DNA of 45,194 nt from Muribacter muris. GTDB lineage: Bacteria > Pseudomonadota > Gammaproteobacteria > Enterobacterales > Pasteurellaceae. Below are positions 18,902 through 29,835 of the stretch, piece by piece. The stretch covers positions 1 to 45,194 of the forward strand of contig NZ_JWIZ01000054.1 in assembly GCF_001038205.1 (NCBI RefSeq), written 5' to 3'. The position numbers and the translations under genes were made by a program. Position 1 is the first letter of the stretch; the number at the start of each line of letters is the position of its first letter. The notes under the pieces were generated by a model. The model was not told the origin of the DNA and searched no databases. It saw only the letters and a program-made list of their open reading frames with translations.

Positions 18902-19891
18902 TTAGTCTTCAGCAATACTTGCCGGAGGCCAATTTTCAAGGCGCATACCCAGTGATAAACCACGAGAAGCAAGCACATCCTTAATCTCGGTAAGTGATTT
19001 CTTACCAAGGTTAGGTGTTTTTAATAACTCAACTTCTGTACGTTGGACTAAATCACCGATATAGTGAATTGTCTCTGCCTTCAAACAGTTAGCAGAACGA
19101 ACTGTCAGCTCTAAGTCATCTACTGGACGTAGAAGAATTGGATCAAACTCCGGTTTTTCTTCTTTCACTTCTGGCTGACGAACATCACGCAAATCAACGA
19201 ATGCAGCTAGCTGTTCTGCTAAAATCGTTGCAGCACGGCGGATGGCTTCTTCCGGATCAAGCGTGCCGTTAGTTTCCATCTCAATAACCAGCTTATCTAA
19301 GTCTGTACGTTGTTCCACACGTGCCGCTTCTACATTGTAGGCGATACGGTCAACCGGACTAAAACGTGCATCCACTAATAAGCGGCCGATAGGACGATCA
19401 TCTTCTTGCGTATGTACACGAGCAGATGCCGGTACATAACCCCGACCACGTTGCACACGGATACGCATATTGATAGAGGCGTTTTTATCCGTTAAGTGAC
19501 AAATAACGTGTTCAGGATTCACAATTTCAACATCACTATCAAGTGTAATGTCGGCTGCAGTTACAGGGCCAATCCCAGATTTAGTCAGTGTCAAAATAAT
19601 ATCATCTTTATTTTGCACTTTTACCGCTAGACCTTTTAGGTTTAACAAGACTTCAAGAATATCTTCTTGAACACCTTCTTTGCTGCTGTATTCGTGTAAT
19701 ACACCATCAATTTCTACTTCTGTAACTGCGCAACCAGGCATAGACGAAAGTAAAATGCGACGAAGTGCGTTACCTAAAGTGTGCCCGAAGCCACGCTCTA
19801 ACGGTTCTAATGTCACTTTTGCGTGAGTTGAACTGATTTGTTCAATATTCACTAAGTGGGGTTTTAAAAATTCTGTTACAGAACCCTGCAT
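18902..19891 (-). CDS. rpoA: RNA polymerase alpha subunit
   Basis: 329 aa, the standard length. The N-terminal assembly domain ([18 protein letters not shown]..., [26 protein letters not shown]) dimerises and nucleates core enzyme. A linker is followed by the C-terminal domain ([27 protein letters not shown]...[17 protein letters not shown]) that binds UP elements and activators, with the conserved R-N-C-K surface residues intact. Located between rpsD and rplQ, the usual place in the alpha operon. Confidence 0.99.
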   Translation of the reverse strand: MQGSVTEFLKPHLVNIEQISSTHAKVTLEPLERGFGHTLGNALRRILLSSMPGCAVTEVEIDGVLHEYSSKEGVQEDILEVLLNLKGLAVKVQNKDDIILTLTKSGIGPVTAADITLDSDVEIVNPEHVICHLTDKNASINMRIRVQRGRGYVPASARVHTQEDDRPIGRLLVDARFSPVDRIAYNVEAARVEQRTDLDKLVIEMETNGTLDPEEAIRRAATILAEQLAAFVDLRDVRQPEVKEEKPEFDPILLRPVDDLELTVRSANCLKAETIHYIGDLVQRTEVELLKTPNLGKKSLTEIKDVLASRGLSLGMRLENWPPASIAED

Positions 19892-19930
19892 TTTATCCTC
19901 TCTTTGCTTTCAAGCTACTATTGCTAACGA

Positions 19931-20551
19931 TTATTTAGAATAGAGCTCAACGATCAGATGTTCATTAATATCTGCTGATAGATCAGAACGTTCAGGCGTA
20001 CGTTTAAATACACCTTCCATTTTAGTTGCATCCACGTCTAACCAAGTTGGTTTTTCACGTTGGGTTGCTAACTCTAATGATGCTTTAATACGTGCTTGTT
20101 TTTTAGATTTCTCACGTACAGCGATCACATCATCAACAGAAACTTGGAATGAAGGAATGTTGACAACACGACCGTTTACCACGATAGATTTGTGGCTTAC
20201 AAGCTGACGTGCTTCCGCACGTGTTGCTGCAAAGCCCATACGGTAAACAACATTATCTAAACGACCTTCTAATAACACTAATAAGTTTTCACCGGTATTG
20301 CCTTTTAAGCGGTTAGCTTCTTTATAGTAGTTACGGAATTGACGTTCCAAAATACCATACATACGGCGAACTTTTTGTTTTTCACGAAGCTGACTACCAT
20401 AGTCAGATAAGCGAGGTTTACGAGCACCGTGTTGACCTGGCGCTGTATCAATTTTACATTTTGACTCGATCGCGCGAACACCTGATTTAAGGAATAAATC
20501 GGTACCTTCACGACGGCTTAGCTTGAGTTTTGGACCCAAATATCTTGCCAT
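19931..20551 (-). CDS. rpsD: Ribosomal protein S4
   Basis: 206 aa. A primary 16S rRNA binder that begins assembly of the 30S body, and the autogenous repressor of the alpha operon through the leader before rpsM. The N-terminus [20 protein letters not shown] lacks the zinc-binding cysteines of the alternative S4 type. The S4 RNA-binding domain ([34 protein letters not shown]) is intact and the C-terminus ends LIVELYSK. It lies 27 nt after rpsK. Confidence 0.99.
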   Translation of the reverse strand: MARYLGPKLKLSRREGTDLFLKSGVRAIESKCKIDTAPGQHGARKPRLSDYGSQLREKQKVRRMYGILERQFRNYYKEANRLKGNTGENLLVLLEGRLDNVVYRMGFAATRAEARQLVSHKSIVVNGRVVNIPSFQVSVDDVIAVREKSKKQARIKASLELATQREKPTWLDVDATKMEGVFKRTPERSDLSADINEHLIVELYSK

Positions 20552-20578
20552 TTTCTTTCTCCAATTATCCTACGTCAA

Positions 20579-20977
<399 letters not shown>

Positions 20978-20986
20978 CTACTCCGA

Positions 20987-21343
20987 TTATTTTTTGATCG
21001 GTTTGCGTGGACCTTTACGGGTACGCGCATTAGTCTTAGTACGTTGACCACGTACCGGTAAACTACGACGATGACGTAAACCACGATAGCAACCTAGGTC
21101 TAAAAGACGTTTGATGCTTAAAGTTACTTCACGACGTAAATCACCTTCGACAGTAAATTTACCAACTTCTTCACGCAGTTTTTCAATCTGCTCTTCAGAC
21201 AATTCTCTGATCTTCACATCTTCAGCAATACCCGTTGCAGCGCAAATTGCTTTTGCACGAGTTTTACCGATGCCATAAATAGCAGTCAGTGCAATTACGG
21301 TATGTTTTTGATCAGGAATGTTAATGCCTGCAATACGGGCCAC
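20987..21343 (-). CDS. rpsM: Ribosomal protein S13
   Basis: 118 aa. A 30S head protein in the bridges to the 50S subunit and in P-site tRNA contact. It begins with GTG ([25 protein letters not shown]), as in E. coli. The [34 protein letters not shown] segment and basic tail are complete. TAGGAG is nine bases upstream of GTG and lies in the S4-binding leader. First gene of the alpha operon. Confidence 0.99.
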   Translation of the reverse strand: MARIAGINIPDQKHTVIALTAIYGIGKTRAKAICAATGIAEDVKIRELSEEQIEKLREEVGKFTVEGDLRREVTLSIKRLLDLGCYRGLRHRRSLPVRGQRTKTNARTRKGPRKPIKK

Positions 21344-21416
21344 TATGCACTCCTATTTTTAAAGTTATTGATATACTGATCTTGAAAAGCCCGTTTCAGG
21401 ATACTCAAACAGCATA
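21341..21416 (-). ncRNA. Alpha operon leader (S4-binding pseudoknot)
   Basis: The leader between the alpha promoter and rpsM keeps the E. coli elements in order: TTTGAGTATCCTGAAA, CGGGCTTTTCA, and AATAGGAGTGCATAGTGGCC around the GTG start. In E. coli this RNA folds as a pseudoknot to which S4 binds, trapping the 30S subunit and repressing rpsM, rpsK, rpsD and rplQ. The sequence between the arms differs, as expected if structure is what is kept. The 5' limit is approximate. Confidence 0.85.
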
Positions 21417-21437
21417 TCAGGACAAAATGAGCTGAGC

Positions 21438-21466
21438 AGTATAACTGCCCAGCAGGTTCTTTGCAA
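21438..21466 (-). promoter_or_regulatory. Alpha operon promoter
   Basis: Minus strand -35 TTGCAA (21466-21461), 17 nt, -10 TATACT (21443-21438), just after the rpmJ stop codon. The -10 is inside a 10-bp inverted repeat (GCTGGGCAGT/ACTGCTCAGC). E. coli has a promoter with the same -35 and the same placement between rpmJ and rpsM. Confidence 0.8.
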
Positions 21467-21478
21467 GAAATTTGTCAA

Positions 21479-21592
21479 TTAACCTTGACGTTGTTTGTGT
21501 TTAGGATCGCTACAAATAACGCGTACGACACCTTCACGCTTAACAACTTTACAGTTACGACACATTCTTTTTACTGAAGCACGAACTTTCAT
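21479..21592 (-). CDS. rpmJ: Ribosomal protein L36 (zinc-binding form)
   Basis: 37 aa, [20 protein letters not shown] and onward to KQRQG. It has the zinc ribbon ligands Cys11, Cys14, Cys27 and His32, the C+ type of L36. It is the smallest 50S protein, near the peptidyl transferase region. Start ATG has AAAGGA upstream. It lies 24 nt after the secY stop, and its Shine-Dalgarno lies in a palindrome. Last gene of the spc operon. Confidence 0.98.
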   Translation of the reverse strand: MKVRASVKRMCRNCKVVKREGVVRVICSDPKHKQRQG

Positions 21593-21599
21593 TGCTTAT

Positions 21600-21615
21600 C
21601 CTTTGATATCAAAGG
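21600..21615 (-). promoter_or_regulatory. Palindrome over the rpmJ ribosome binding site
   Basis: CCTTTGATATCAAAGG is a perfect 16-bp palindrome. In RNA it can form a 6-bp stem with an ATAT loop whose 3' arm holds the AAAGG Shine-Dalgarno of rpmJ. It begins one base after the secY stop codon, so a ribosome finishing secY would open it. Confidence 0.5.
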
Positions 21616-21616
21616 G

Positions 21617-22939
21617 CTACTGCCCTAAGCCTTTTAGATTGGCTTTCTTCAACACAGAATCATACTGCAAAGACATTAAATGACTTTGTACCTGTGCGAT
21701 GAAATCCATAATAACAACCACAACAATCAATAATGAAGTTCCGCCTAATTGGAAAGAAACTTTCCATAGAGATGTTATGATATAAGGAACCAAACAAACA
21801 AAGGTGATATATAACGCACCAATTAAGGTTAAACGTGTCATCACTTTATCAATATAACGAGATGTTTGCTCGCCTGGTCGATAACCTGGTACAAACGCAC
21901 CTGATTTTTTTAAATTATCCGCTGTATCACGAGGATTATACTGCATTCCTGTATAAAAGAATGCAAAGAATATGACAGCCATCGTAAATAATACGACATA
22001 TAACGGCTGACCCGGTTGTAATAACTGTGATAAATCAAATAACCATTCAAATCCTTCGGCAGAACCGAACCATTGTGCTATCGTTGCCGGAAATAAGATA
22101 ATACTTGAGGCGAAAATTGCAGGAATAACGCCTGCCATATTAACTTTTAATGGTAAATGAGATGATCTTGCAGGTGCCATCATTCTTCCTTGCTGGCGAC
22201 TTGCATAGTTTACAACGATTCTTCTTTGTCCACGCTCAACAAAAACGACAAAATATGTTACTGCAAACGCAATGACCGCTATCAACAGTAGGACAAGTAA
22301 CGAGATCTCACCTTGACGAGATTGTTCAATTGTCTGACCGATTGCCGATGGCAAATCTGCGACAATCCCTGCAAAGATAATAAGTGAAATACCATTACCA
22401 ATACCCCGCTCCGTAATTTGTTCGCCTAGCCACATCAGGAACATTGTTCCGGTTACTAAGCTGATTACAGAGGTAATATAGAATAGCATACTTGGATTAG
22501 GCACTAATCCGTGCAGCATATTCGGAAGTCCGACTGAGATACCGATAGACTGAATGAGTGCTAATAACAATGTCGCATAACGTGTATATTTGCTGATTTT
22601 GCGTCTGCCCGCTTCGCCTTCTTTTTTCAATTCAGCTAGGGCAGGGTGAACTGCTGTCAATAATTGAAGAATAATTGACGCAGAAATATAGGGCATAATC
22701 CCTAATGCAAATATAGAAGCTCTACTTAAAGCACCACCAGAGAACATATTGAACATATCAATGATGGTGCCTTGCTGTTGTCGAACTAGCTCGGATAATA
22801 CAGAAGCATCAATACCAGGAACAGGAATAAAAGAACCGATACGAAAAACGATTAAAGCACCTAAAACGAACAATAATCTTGATTTTAATTCACTAGTCCC
22901 CTTCTGAGTATTACCTTGATATCCTGGTTGTTTAGCCAT
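21617..22939 (-). CDS. secY: Protein translocase subunit SecY
   Basis: 440 aa. The channel of the Sec translocon, with ten transmembrane segments. The lateral-gate and plug region ([14 protein letters not shown]...[35 protein letters not shown]) is canonical, as are the cytoplasmic loops ([37 protein letters not shown] and [18 protein letters not shown]). It lies 3 nt after rplO, suggesting tight translational coupling, and precedes rpmJ. Full length. Confidence 0.99.
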   Translation of the reverse strand: MAKQPGYQGNTQKGTSELKSRLLFVLGALIVFRIGSFIPVPGIDASVLSELVRQQQGTIIDMFNMFSGGALSRASIFALGIMPYISASIILQLLTAVHPALAELKKEGEAGRRKISKYTRYATLLLALIQSIGISVGLPNMLHGLVPNPSMLFYITSVISLVTGTMFLMWLGEQITERGIGNGISLIIFAGIVADLPSAIGQTIEQSRQGEISLLVLLLIAVIAFAVTYFVVFVERGQRRIVVNYASRQQGRMMAPARSSHLPLKVNMAGVIPAIFASSIILFPATIAQWFGSAEGFEWLFDLSQLLQPGQPLYVVLFTMAVIFFAFFYTGMQYNPRDTADNLKKSGAFVPGYRPGEQTSRYIDKVMTRLTLIGALYITFVCLVPYIITSLWKVSFQLGGTSLLIVVVVIMDFIAQVQSHLMSLQYDSVLKKANLKGLGQ

Positions 22940-22942
22940 TTA

Positions 22943-23377
22943 TTATTCCTCGATAGAACCACCAGCAGCTTCAATAGCAGCTTTTGCACCTTTAGTTACG
23001 CTTAAGCCTTTAACCACTACTGCTTTTTCAATTTTACCTGAAAGAATAACTTTAGCAGATAAAATATCTTTTGTGATTACGTTAGCTGCTTTTAAAGCCT
23101 CTAAAGTAACTGTGTTACCTTCTACTTTTGCTAACTCATTTAAACGTACTTCAGCTGTATGCAATGATTTAAGAGAAGTAAAACCAAATTTTGGTAAACG
23201 ACGGTATAAAGGCATTTGACCACCCTCGAAACCACGGCGAACACTGCCACCGGTACGAGATTTTTGACCTTTATGACCACGACCACCTGTTTTACCTAAA
23301 CCGGAACCAATACCACGGCCTAAACGTTTTGCACTGTGCTTAGCACCTTCAGCTGGAGAAAGAGTATTTAAACGCAT
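22943..23377 (-). CDS. rplO: Ribosomal protein L15
   Basis: 144 aa. A late-assembling 50S protein. The N-terminus [41 protein letters not shown] is the family hallmark (Gly-rich basic extension reaching into the rRNA core), followed by [17 protein letters not shown]. It lies 4 nt after rpmD and 3 nt before secY. Confidence 0.99.
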   Translation of the reverse strand: MRLNTLSPAEGAKHSAKRLGRGIGSGLGKTGGRGHKGQKSRTGGSVRRGFEGGQMPLYRRLPKFGFTSLKSLHTAEVRLNELAKVEGNTVTLEALKAANVITKDILSAKVILSGKIEKAVVVKGLSVTKGAKAAIEAAGGSIEE

Positions 23378-23381
23378 TTGA

Positions 23382-23558
23382 TTACTCCTCCACTTTAACC
23401 ATATATGAAACTTGATTGATCATACCGCGTACAGCAGGTGTATCTTCCAACTCAACAGTATGACGAATATGACGTAGACCTAAGCCTTTTAACGTCGCTT
23501 TATGCTTCGGTAAACGAGCAATCGAGCTACGGGTTTGAGTTACTTTAATTTTTGCCAT
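23382..23558 (-). CDS. rpmD: Ribosomal protein L30
   Basis: 58 aa. A small 50S protein. The sequence [35 protein letters not shown] is the family signature. The ATG at 23558 is used; an in-frame TTG two codons upstream overlaps the spacer after rpsE and is not needed. GGGG lies 9 nt upstream of this ATG. Confidence 0.97.
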   Translation of the reverse strand: MAKIKVTQTRSSIARLPKHKATLKGLGLRHIRHTVELEDTPAVRGMINQVSYMVKVEE

Positions 23559-23564
23559 ATTCAA

Positions 23565-24433
<869 letters not shown>

Positions 24434-24447
24434 AGTGTTACCTTACT

Positions 24448-24981
24448 TTACTTTTTCTTAGCCTCTTTTGTACGTACGATTTCATCAGCGTAACGTACAC
24501 CTTTACCTTTATAAGGCTCTGGACGGCGATATGCACGAATATCTGCTGCTACTTGACCGATTAACTGTTTGTCTGCACTCTTAAGAACGATTTCTGTTTG
24601 AGACGGACATTCACCAGTTACGCCAGCAGGCAATACATGTTCAATCGGGTGTGAGAAGCCTAAACTTAACGCAACTGTGTTGCCTTTCATTTGTGCTCTA
24701 TAACCAACACCAACTAATTGTAATTTCTTAGTAAAGCCTTCGGTAACACCGATAACCATTGCATTAACTAATGCACGAGCAGTACCTGCTTGCGCATCCG
24801 CATTGACAATCCCTGCTTTAGGGGCGAATGTTAATACATTAGCTTCGTATTTTACTTCAACCGCATTATGAATTTCACGAGATAACTCGCCGTTTTTACC
24901 TTTAACTGTTAATAGCTGACCATCGAGTTTTACATCAACTCCGGCAGGAACATTAACAGGTGCTTTTGCAACACGAGACAT
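24448..24981 (-). CDS. rplF: Ribosomal protein L6
   Basis: 177 aa. A 50S protein near the factor-binding site beside the sarcin-ricin loop. Two similar domains are visible; the C-terminal [26 protein letters not shown] and [26 protein letters not shown] are diagnostic. It lies 16 nt after rpsH. Confidence 0.99.
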   Translation of the reverse strand: MSRVAKAPVNVPAGVDVKLDGQLLTVKGKNGELSREIHNAVEVKYEANVLTFAPKAGIVNADAQAGTARALVNAMVIGVTEGFTKKLQLVGVGYRAQMKGNTVALSLGFSHPIEHVLPAGVTGECPSQTEIVLKSADKQLIGQVAADIRAYRRPEPYKGKGVRYADEIVRTKEAKKK

Positions 24982-24997
24982 TTTTCCTACCTCACTA

Positions 24998-25390
24998 TTA
25001 TGCTACGTAACAGATAATTTCACCGCCGAGACCCGCTTGACGCGCTGCACGGTCGGTCATTACACCTTTAGATGTAGAAACTACTGCGATACCTAATCCG
25101 CCCATTACTTTTGGTAACTCGTCTTTACGTTTATAAATACGAAGACCAGGACGGCTCACGCGCTGGATACTTTCTACAACCGGTTTGTTTTGGAAATATT
25201 TTAACGTAATTTCCAGTTCAGGTTTAACACCTTCAACAACTTTAAAGCTCTCAACGTAACCTTCTTCAGCTAAAACGCTTGCAATCGCAACTTTTAACTT
25301 AGATGAAGGCATACTGATTGCAACTTTGTTCGCAGCTTGACCGTTACGAATACGGGTCAGCATATCTGCGATTGGATCTTGCATACTCAT
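24998..25390 (-). CDS. rpsH: Ribosomal protein S8
   Basis: 130 aa. It binds helix 21 of 16S rRNA and organises the central domain; in E. coli it also represses the spc operon by binding mRNA at the rplE start. Features: [59 protein letters not shown] and GEIICYVA at the end. It lies 36 nt after rpsN. Confidence 0.99.
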   Translation of the reverse strand: MSMQDPIADMLTRIRNGQAANKVAISMPSSKLKVAIASVLAEEGYVESFKVVEGVKPELEITLKYFQNKPVVESIQRVSRPGLRIYKRKDELPKVMGGLGIAVVSTSKGVMTDRAARQAGLGGEIICYVA

Positions 25391-25426
25391 GTATTTACTC
25401 CCATGATTCCAAATTAAAAGAGGTTA

Positions 25427-25732
25427 TTACCAGCTTGCTTTTTTAAGGCCCGGAATTTCGCCACGCATAGCGGCTTCACGCACCTTAATACGGCTTAAAC
25501 CAAACTTGCTCAGTACGCCGTGAGGACGACCAGTTTGGCGGCAACGATTACGCTGACGGCTAGGGCTAGAATCGCGAGGAAGTGTTTGTAATTTTAACAC
25601 TGCTGCCCAACGATCTTCGTCAGAAGAATTTACATCAGAGATGATTTTCTTTAATTCTTGACGTTTAGCGTAGAATTTATCAGCTAATTTCGCACGTTTT
25701 ACATCACGTGCAATCATTGATTGTTTTGCCAC
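25427..25732 (-). CDS. rpsN: Ribosomal protein S14 (zinc-free form)
   Basis: 101 aa, the long C- form without a CxxC zinc ribbon (residues around [43 protein letters not shown]). A 30S head assembly protein. The organism thus pairs a zinc-free S14 with a zinc-binding L36 in the same operon. It lies 11 nt after rplE. Confidence 0.99.
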   Translation of the reverse strand: MAKQSMIARDVKRAKLADKFYAKRQELKKIISDVNSSDEDRWAAVLKLQTLPRDSSPSRQRNRCRQTGRPHGVLSKFGLSRIKVREAAMRGEIPGLKKASW

Positions 25733-25743
25733 GATAACCTACC

Positions 25744-26612
<869 letters not shown>

Positions 26613-26622
26613 TACATTCTCC

Positions 26623-27006
<384 letters not shown>

Positions 27007-27070
27007 TTAAAATAAAAAACACCCTTTCGGGACGAATCTACTTGCCCTATGCAAATAGCTGGCGGAATAT

Positions 27071-27099
27071 ATCATAATTATGCTCAACATATCAAGCAA
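27071..27099 (-). promoter_or_regulatory. spc operon promoter
   Basis: Minus strand -35 TTGCTT (27099-27094), 17 nt, -10 TATGAT (27076-27071), about 75 nt before the rplN ATG. It supports independent transcription of the spc operon here. Confidence 0.7.
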
Positions 27100-27110
27100 A
27101 TTTTTACGGT

Positions 27111-27164
27111 AAGCGGTCGCTTTCCATTGAAATTTTGCAAAAAAATCACGCCGACCGACCGCTT
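27111..27164. repeat. Inverted pair of DNA uptake signals
   Basis: AAGCGGTCG (27111-27119) and CGACCGCTT (27156-27164) form 9-bp arms around T-rich and TTTTGCAAAA blocks, i.e. two facing uptake signals. They lie between the pirin terminator and the spc promoter. Confidence 0.75.
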
Positions 27165-27171
27165 GCAAATA

Positions 27172-27197
27172 AAAAAGCGAACCGAAGTTCGCTTTTT
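27172..27197 (-). terminator. Rho-independent terminator of the pirin gene
   Basis: AAAAAGCGAAC (27172-27182), loop CGAA, GTTCGCTTTTT (27187-27197): an 11-bp perfect stem, with T run on the minus strand. It is 4 nt from the pirin stop. Confidence 0.9.
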
Positions 27198-27201
27198 AGG
27201 G

Positions 27202-28086
27202 TTAATGATCAATACGGCCAAATCGTCCGTTTTTCACATCATCAAATGCCTGTACAATTTCTTCACGGCTGTTCATTACAAACGGGCCGTAACCGACAAC
27301 AGGCTCGTTCAACGGCTGTCCGGTTAAAATCAGCAATTTTGCATCATTATTGGCTTCAACCAGCACATCTGCACCGCCACGTTCAAAGGTAGCCAATTCA
27401 CCTCGGCGGGCAATGTGATCACCACCGATTTGCACCGTGCCGTCCAACACCAAAATCACCACATTATGCGCTGCCGGTACGCTGAAAAGGTGGCTTTTGC
27501 CCGCATTCATCACCGTATCCCACATATTGATTGGGCTAAAAGTGCTGGCTGCCCCGTGGATATGGAGTAATTCACCGGCAATCACACGCACTGTACCTGC
27601 CGCGTTCGGCAATGCCACCACCGGAATCTCCGCCGAGTTAATCGCTTGATATTTTGGTGCGGTCATCTTATCTTTTGCCGGTAAATTGACCCAAAGTTGC
27701 ACCATTTCAAATAAGCCGCCCTCTTTAGCGAATTTTTCGGAGTGCATCTCTTCGTGCATAATGCCTGAGCCTGCGGTCATCCATTGCACATCACCCGTGC
27801 CGATAGTACCGCCGCCACCGTGTGAATCCCGATGAGCCACTTCGCCTTGGTAAGCAATGGTAACGGTTTCAAAACCACGGTGCGGGTGCTCTTCCACACC
27901 TCGCAAATCAAATGCCGAGTTATCACGGCGACCACCTTGGAAATATTTCGGCGGGTTATAATCCATCAATAAAAACGGATCAAGGTGTTTATCACGATCG
28001 TTATAGTTAAACATTGATTGAACGTGGAAACCGTTACCGACCCAGTGTTTTTCCGGCGCTTGCCAAACATTTGCGACTTTTTTCAT
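27202..28086 (-). CDS. Pirin family protein (bicupin)
   Basis: 294 aa. Bicupin of the pirin family (YhhW/YhaK-like), iron-binding; some members have quercetin 2,3-dioxygenase activity, others act as redox-sensitive regulators. The N-terminal cupin carries the metal ligands in HPHRGFETVTIAYQGEVAHRDS and MTAGSGIMHEEMHSE; PFLLMDYNPPKYFQGGRRDNSAFDLRGVEEHPHRG is typical. The C-terminal cupin ends in the usual GQPLNEPVVGYGPFVMNSREEI block. A single-gene unit with its own terminator, wedged between LysR and the spc operon. Substrate unknown. Confidence 0.9.
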   Translation of the reverse strand: MKKVANVWQAPEKHWVGNGFHVQSMFNYNDRDKHLDPFLLMDYNPPKYFQGGRRDNSAFDLRGVEEHPHRGFETVTIAYQGEVAHRDSHGGGGTIGTGDVQWMTAGSGIMHEEMHSEKFAKEGGLFEMVQLWVNLPAKDKMTAPKYQAINSAEIPVVALPNAAGTVRVIAGELLHIHGAASTFSPINMWDTVMNAGKSHLFSVPAAHNVVILVLDGTVQIGGDHIARRGELATFERGGADVLVEANNDAKLLILTGQPLNEPVVGYGPFVMNSREEIVQAFDDVKNGRFGRIDH

Positions 28087-28205
28087 TTTATCCTCACTTA
28101 TTTATTACTCAAACGCTGTCGTTTGTTGATGGACGTATTATAGATAATCAAAACAAGTAGATAAATAAGCCTTTTATTGAAAGATAATTTCTAAAAAAGA
28201 AAGAA

Positions 28206-28261
28206 TAAGCGGTCGGTTTCGTGATGAAATTTGCAAAAAATCGCCCGCACCCGACCGCTTA
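28206..28261 (-). terminator. Inverted uptake signals, probable terminator of the LysR gene
   Basis: TAAGCGGTCGG (28206-28216) and CCGACCGCTTA (28251-28261) form an 11-bp stem with a 34-nt centre, starting 1 nt after the LysR stop. On the minus strand a T-rich stretch follows. Uptake-signal pairs commonly double as terminators in Pasteurellaceae and Neisseria. Confidence 0.6.
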
Positions 28262-28262
28262 C

Positions 28263-29153
28263 TTACCAGACAATCTGTTCAAAACGGGTAACGAGAAAAT
28301 CAATCAATGTCCGTACTGCAAGGGGCAGACGGTGGCGGCTAGGGTAAAGTAAATAGACATTAAAGGTCGGGAGCTGCCACTCATTCAGCACCGTTTGCAG
28401 CGTGCCGTTTTGCACCAAATCCGCCACCAAGTAAGTCGGTAACATTGCAATGCCCTTGTGAGCCAACACACTGTGAAGCAATACGTTCGTATCGTTGGTC
28501 GCAAATCGGCTGCTGAGGGTTAAACTGACCGTTTGTTGTGCTTTTTGAAAAGTTAATACCTTTTGATTGACGTTGATATGCGATAAAAAGCTGTGGCAGC
28601 TTAGTTGCTCTAATTGGCTCGGCGTACCAAATTGCGCCAAATACTCAGGGGTGGCAACCAGTACGGAATGGCACTCCGCCAATTTACGTGCGACCAAATG
28701 CGGATCGGGGCTATGGGTAAAGCGGACGGCTAAATCAATCCGCTCGGCGATTAAATCGACCAAGGTATCGGTCAGTTGAAGCTGAATATTCAGTTTCGGG
28801 TGTAGGGCAAGAAAATCGTTCACCGCTTGCAATAAATGGTTCGCACCGAACGCCGCATTACAAGACAAACGCACCACGCCTCGCAACTCGCCCTGCATTG
28901 CCGCCATTTCCTGCTGCATTTCTTCGCTTAAATTTGCCATTTTCCGACAGAAAACGACCGCTTGCTCACCGGCATCCGTCAGCGAAACTTTACGGGTTGT
29001 ACGTTGTAGCAATCTCGCGCTTAGCCACTCTTCCATTAACGCAACATAACGGCTAACCATCGGTTTGGATAACCCCAATCGCTCTGCCGTTACCGTAAAA
29101 TTACCCGTTTCTGCAACACTGAGAAAGACGTGAATAGCGGTTAATCTGTCCAT
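28263..29153 (-). CDS. LysR family transcriptional regulator
   Basis: 296 aa. N-terminal helix-turn-helix (MDRLTAIHVFLSVAETGNFTVTAERLGLSKPMVSRYVALMEEWLSARLLQRTTRKV) and a substrate-binding co-inducer domain (RGVVRLSCNAAFGANHLLQAVNDFLALHPKLNIQLQLTD...ERIDLAVRF). It belongs to the CrgA/DmlR-like group of LysR proteins by these motifs. Transcribed divergently from the SnoaL-like gene, which it probably controls, perhaps together with its own gene. The inducer is unknown. Confidence 0.9.
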   Translation of the reverse strand: MDRLTAIHVFLSVAETGNFTVTAERLGLSKPMVSRYVALMEEWLSARLLQRTTRKVSLTDAGEQAVVFCRKMANLSEEMQQEMAAMQGELRGVVRLSCNAAFGANHLLQAVNDFLALHPKLNIQLQLTDTLVDLIAERIDLAVRFTHSPDPHLVARKLAECHSVLVATPEYLAQFGTPSQLEQLSCHSFLSHINVNQKVLTFQKAQQTVSLTLSSRFATNDTNVLLHSVLAHKGIAMLPTYLVADLVQNGTLQTVLNEWQLPTFNVYLLYPSRHRLPLAVRTLIDFLVTRFEQIVW

Positions 29154-29177
29154 TTTACCCTCCCATTTATTTCTTAT

Positions 29178-29188
29178 ATTGAAACAAT
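29178..29188. promoter_or_regulatory. Possible LysR operator half
   Basis: ATTG-AAA-CAAT is a short perfect inverted repeat in the divergent region between LysR and the SnoaL-like gene, 24 nt from the LysR ATG. It fits the size of a LysR recognition core but is only one of many AT-rich motifs possible here. Confidence 0.3.
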
Positions 29189-29205
29189 TATATGCAAAAA
29201 ACGTA

Positions 29206-29234
29206 CTTTTTCCGAGAGTTTATTTCAGTATAAT
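29206..29234 (+). promoter_or_regulatory. Promoter of the SnoaL-like gene
   Basis: Consensus -10 TATAAT at 29229-29234; the -35 region (CTTTTT at 29206-29211) is poor, which suits control by the divergent LysR regulator. Leader about 40 nt. Confidence 0.5.
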
Positions 29235-29277
29235 GCCTGCCATTCAAAACACACTTCATCATTTAGAGGAACACATA

Positions 29278-29721
29278 ATGAAAAAATCACTCACCTTTTT
29301 AGCCGCACTTGCGGCTGCAACAACGGCATTGGCACACACCACACCGGAACAAAACAAAGCAGCGGTACTCGCCTTTTACGAATTAGCGTTCAATCAGCAT
29401 AAAGTGCAAGAGGCGGTTGATAAATATGTGGGAGCGGAATATCGTCAGCACAATCCGACTGTGGCGGACGGCGGCAAAGACTTCGTTGATGCCTTCGAGC
29501 CTTTCTTAAAAGCAAACCCGAAATCTAAAGCCACAATCAAACGTGTTTTGGCAGACGGCGATTTGGTCGCATTGCACGTACACAGCCAACTTGACGATCA
29601 AGATAAAGGCGAGGCGGTGGTGGATATTTTCCGTTTCGATGAAAACGGCAAAATTATCGAGCATTGGGACGTGATCCAAGCCGTGCCGACAGAAAGTGCC
29701 AGCGGGCGTGGAATGTTTTAA
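29278..29721 (+). CDS. Periplasmic SnoaL/NTF2-like protein
   Basis: 147 aa. Signal peptide MKKSLTFLAALAAATTALA (cleaved before HTT), then a SnoaL-like alpha+beta barrel: EQNKAAVLAFYELAFNQHKVQEAVDKYVGAEYRQHNPTVADGGKDFVDAFEPFLKAN, with the HxH and EHWDVIQ segments lining the pocket. Such proteins bind or convert small polyketide- or lactone-like molecules; in bacteria most are uncharacterised. The start with AGAGGA upstream is preferred over an ATG 99 nt earlier that would hide the signal peptide. Divergent from LysR, single gene, strong terminator. Confidence 0.82.
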   Translation: MKKSLTFLAALAAATTALAHTTPEQNKAAVLAFYELAFNQHKVQEAVDKYVGAEYRQHNPTVADGGKDFVDAFEPFLKANPKSKATIKRVLADGDLVALHVHSQLDDQDKGEAVVDIFRFDENGKIIEHWDVIQAVPTESASGRGMF

Positions 29722-29762
29722 TAAACGGCAACTATTGTTTTAGACACAGTCGCTCAAAAAAC

Positions 29763-29793
29763 AAAAACCGCCTGAATAGATTGGGCGGTTTTT
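29763..29793. terminator. Bidirectional terminator
   Basis: AAAAACCGCC (29763-29772) and GGCGGTTTTT (29784-29793) form a 10-bp stem with A and T runs on both sides. It serves the SnoaL-like gene on the plus strand and probably the dacA operon on the minus strand. Confidence 0.85.
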
Positions 29794-29794
29794 A

Positions 29795-29803
29795 ACAAGC
29801 GGT
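29795..29803 (+). repeat. DNA uptake signal core
   Basis: ACAAGCGGT followed by T (not C), with CAAATTTACAAAAG nearby. It adjoins the bidirectional terminator. Confidence 0.6.
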
Positions 29804-29835
29804 TACATTCACCGTCAAATTTACAAAAGGCTCAC

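Noticed and set aside
27010-27033. Attenuator in the rplN leader (CCCGAAAGGG followed by T6)
   Set aside because: The stem has only three secure base pairs; too weak to call.
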